A stretch of 14,596 bases of DNA, from assembly GCA_013205455.1 (NCBI GenBank), contig JABMMO010000080.1:1-14596 (forward strand), given 5' to 3'. Source of the stretch: Actinomycetota bacterium. GTDB lineage: Bacteria; Actinomycetota; Actinomycetes; Nanopelagicales; Nanopelagicaceae. Shown here piece by piece: positions 12,715-14,596 of this stretch. Made by a program: the position numbers and the translations under genes. The stretch's first letter is position 1, and every line of letters begins with the position of its first letter. The notes under the pieces were generated by a model. It was not told the DNA's origin. It did not search any database and was given only the letters and a program-made list of their open reading frames with translations.

Positions 12715-14596
12715 TGGAAACGCCATCTGAGCGTTTTGTTGCTGCAAAAAATCGTCAAAAATTCGCGGCTACCCTATTATTTGAATCTGGCTATGAGTTT
12801 CCCTTTGATGAATTTCAAGTAACCGCTTGTCACGCTATTGAATCTGGCAAAGGCGTTTTGGTGGCCGCACCTACCGGAGCTGGCAAAACTATTGTTGGTG
12901 AATTTGCCGCACATTTAGCGATTAAGCAGGGTTCAAAATGCTTCTACACCACGCCGATTAAGGCACTGTCGAATCAGAAATTTCAAGAATTAGTGGCGGT
13001 TTATGGTGAAGAAAGAGTCGGGTTACTCACTGGTGATTCATCAATAAATAGCGAAGCTGCAATTGTTGTTATGACGACTGAAGTGCTGCGAAACATGATC
13101 TATGCCCAATCGCAGACTTTAGAAACTTTAGGTTTTGTCGTCATGGACGAAGTTCATTATCTCGCAGATAAGTTTCGTGGTGCAGTATGGGAAGAAATTC
13201 TCATTCACCTACCAGAGCGAATCCAAGTCATCTCACTATCCGCAACGGTTTCAAATGCAGAAGAGTTCGGAGAATGGTTGAACACGATCCGGGGCGAGAC
13301 CGCTGTGGTAGTTAGCGAAATCCGTCCGGTCCCGCTTTATCAACATGTATTAATGGGTAACAGACTATTGGACCTCTTCGTTGACGATGGTCGAGTTAAT
13401 CCAGAAATTTTACGGATAGAGAAGGAATCACAACGCAATGTCCGCTCCTCAAATCAACGAAATTGGAACGGTTCAGATTACAAATCTCATCGTCAAAAAC
13501 AAATCACTAAGCCCGAGATCATCGAGAAATTAGAAAGTCAAGGTTATCTACCTGCGATCTTTTTTGTTTTCTCACGAGTTGGATGCGATGCTGCCGTCAG
13601 ATCATGTATCCAAGCAAATCTTCGGATGACAAATAGCGTAGAACGAGCTGAAATTCAAGAAGTTATTGCGCAAAAAACGGCGGAACTACCTCAGGAAGAT
13701 TACGCAATTTTGGATTTTTATCAATGGTGCGATTCACTAGAACGCGGAGTTGCCGCACATCATGCGGGCTTACTGCCAATGTTTAAAGAAACTATTGAAG
13801 AACTTTTTCAAAGAGGTTTGATTAGATGCGTCTTTGCGACTGAAACTTTAGCTCTGGGTATAAATATGCCGGCCCGAACCGTAATTTTAGAAAAGCTAAC
13901 TAAATGGAACGGTGAAACCCATGCAGCTATTACGCCGGGGGAGTACACCCAATTAACAGGTAGGGCGGGTCGACGCGGTATCGATATTGAAGGAAATGCA
14001 GTCGTGCTCTGGAATGAAACCGTAGATTCTGGGACAGCCGCTGGGCTAGCCAGCACTAGAACTTATCCACTTCGGTCTTCGTTTGCGCCAACTTATAATA
14101 TGAGTGCAAATTTGATTTCTCGGTTCAACCACGAACTTGCGCGAAGTTCGTTAGCGGCTTCATTCGCCCAATTTCAAGCAGATCGTGCAGTTGTTGGGTT
14201 AACGAAACAAATTGGTAAAAGTGAAAAATTGATCACTCAATACCAAAACGAATCCGAATGTCACTTAGGCGATTTCGCCGGATATATGTCTTATCGAGCA
14301 GAGATTAAAGCGATTGAACGCGAAGTGGTTACCCAAGGGCGCAATTATCGTGGCAATCGAAAAGAATTTCTTAAGCGAAGCGAAGATGAGATTACCGTGC
14401 TCCGTAAAGCAATGAAATCCGATCCATGTCACCAATGTCCGGAGCGGGAAGCACACGCGCGGATCGCGGAGAAAGGTGACCGACTCTTTCGGGAAAATGC
14501 GGGTTTAATCAAACGAATAGAATCGCGCACTAACGTTATTCCGAAAACTTTCGATCGGATAATTTCAGTTTTAACTGAGCTTAAGTATATCGAGAA
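12714..14596 (+). CDS. helY: HelY-type SF2 (Ski2/Mtr4-like) DEVH RNA helicase, 3'-truncated by window end
   Basis: The frame is open from the ATG at 12714 to the right edge (627 full codons), and the family usually has about 900 residues, so the C-terminus lies outside. Helicase motifs seen are Walker A APTGAGKT (52-59), TTPIKALSNQK, DEVH (145-148), SAT (176-178), ATETLALGINMPART, and QLTGRAGRRG (413-422). A linker with CHLGDF and then DPCHQCPEREAH (570-581) follows; this Cys-containing motif is typical of the Streptomyces-type HelY C-terminal half. Ski2/Mtr4-like enzymes unwind RNA with ATP in RNA processing or decay. The region between about 542 and 560 is far shorter than expected. An in-frame ATG at 12696 (MASKPLM, with AAAGG upstream) is an alternative start. 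I prefer 12714 because ETPSERF matches the family N-terminus and it is coupled to the dgk stop. Confidence 0.93.
   Translation, partial: METPSERFVAAKNRQKFAATLLFESGYEFPFDEFQVTACHAIESGKGVLVAAPTGAGKTIVGEFAAHLAIKQGSKCFYTTPIKALSNQKFQELVAVYGEERVGLLTGDSSINSEAAIVVMTTEVLRNMIYAQSQTLETLGFVVMDEVHYLADKFRGAVWEEILIHLPERIQVISLSATVSNAEEFGEWLNTIRGETAVVVSEIRPVPLYQHVLMGNRLLDLFVDDGRVNPEILRIEKESQRNVRSSNQRNWNGSDYKSHRQKQITKPEIIEKLESQGYLPAIFFVFSRVGCDAAVRSCIQANLRMTNSVERAEIQEVIAQKTAELPQEDYAILDFYQWCDSLERGVAAHHAGLLPMFKETIEELFQRGLIRCVFATETLALGINMPARTVILEKLTKWNGETHAAITPGEYTQLTGRAGRRGIDIEGNAVVLWNETVDSGTAAGLASTRTYPLRSSFAPTYNMSANLISRFNHELARSSLAASFAQFQADRAVVGLTKQIGKSEKLITQYQNESECHLGDFAGYMSYRAEIKAIEREVVTQGRNYRGNRKEFLKRSEDEITVLRKAMKSDPCHQCPEREAHARIAEKGDRLFRENAGLIKRIESRTNVIPKTFDRIISVLTELKYIE

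Noticed and set aside
1..14596. A mobile element, CRISPR array, toxin-antitoxin pair, defence system or biosynthetic cluster.
   Set aside because: All coding space is taken by conserved actinobacterial core genes in near-standard order; I saw no repeat array, transposase, tRNA-linked attachment site or compositional break.

Overview
The window looks like a chromosomal core region of a free-living actinobacterium with unusually low GC and tight gene packing. The actinobacterial assignment rests on mycothiol biosynthesis (mshC), DUF3090, an SCO1664-type protein, the PAC2-family protein, an actinobacterial-type TrmI, PafB/PafC, and a HelY-type helicase, all in the order known from Mycobacterium and Streptomyces. 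AT-rich codon use, overlapping or near-abutting genes and no gap over about 120 bp suggest a genome-streamlined lineage. My best guess is a freshwater acI / Nanopelagicales-like bacterium. That is an inference from style and synteny; no marker was compared against a database.

Layout. Positions 1-2209 (+): tail of a DUF3090 protein, an SCO1664-family kinase-fold protein and mshC. Positions 2206-3054 (-): a PAC2-family protein, convergent with mshC and divergent from metH. Positions 3083-8141 (+): metH, a HAD phosphatase whose start overlaps the metH end by 11 bp, and trmI. Positions 8145-8648 (-): a secreted FKBP-type lipoprotein. Positions 8721-10584 (+): pafB-pafC, overlapping by 8 bp. Positions 10700-14596 (+): tatA, tatC, a diacylglycerol-kinase-family protein and helY, which runs off the right edge. 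tatC/dgk and dgk/helY overlap at their stop and start codons.

How the genes fit together. mshC completes the cysteine-ligation step of mycothiol synthesis. metH is cobalamin-dependent methionine synthase. trmI modifies tRNA. PafBC is the heterodimeric WYL-domain activator of the mycobacterial RecA-independent DNA-damage response. TatA and TatC form part of the folded-protein exporter. HelY is an SF2 Ski2/Mtr4-like RNA helicase.

Main points of interest. (1) Five operon-head genes on both strands carry a TANNNT hexamer ending exactly 6 or 7 nt before the ATG, which predicts leaderless mRNAs. (2) In Streptomyces and Mycobacterium relatives the Pup-proteasome genes lie in this neighbourhood; here trmI and the FKBP gene are 3 bp apart, so the pupylation genes are absent at this site while pafBC is kept. 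(3) The HelY homologue appears to lack the roughly 100-130-residue beta-rich insert normally found between its helicase core and its C-terminal helical part. (4) The tatC Shine-Dalgarno sequence sits in the 3' arm of a potential hairpin. I found no mobile element, CRISPR array, tRNA, rRNA or clearly new multi-gene system.
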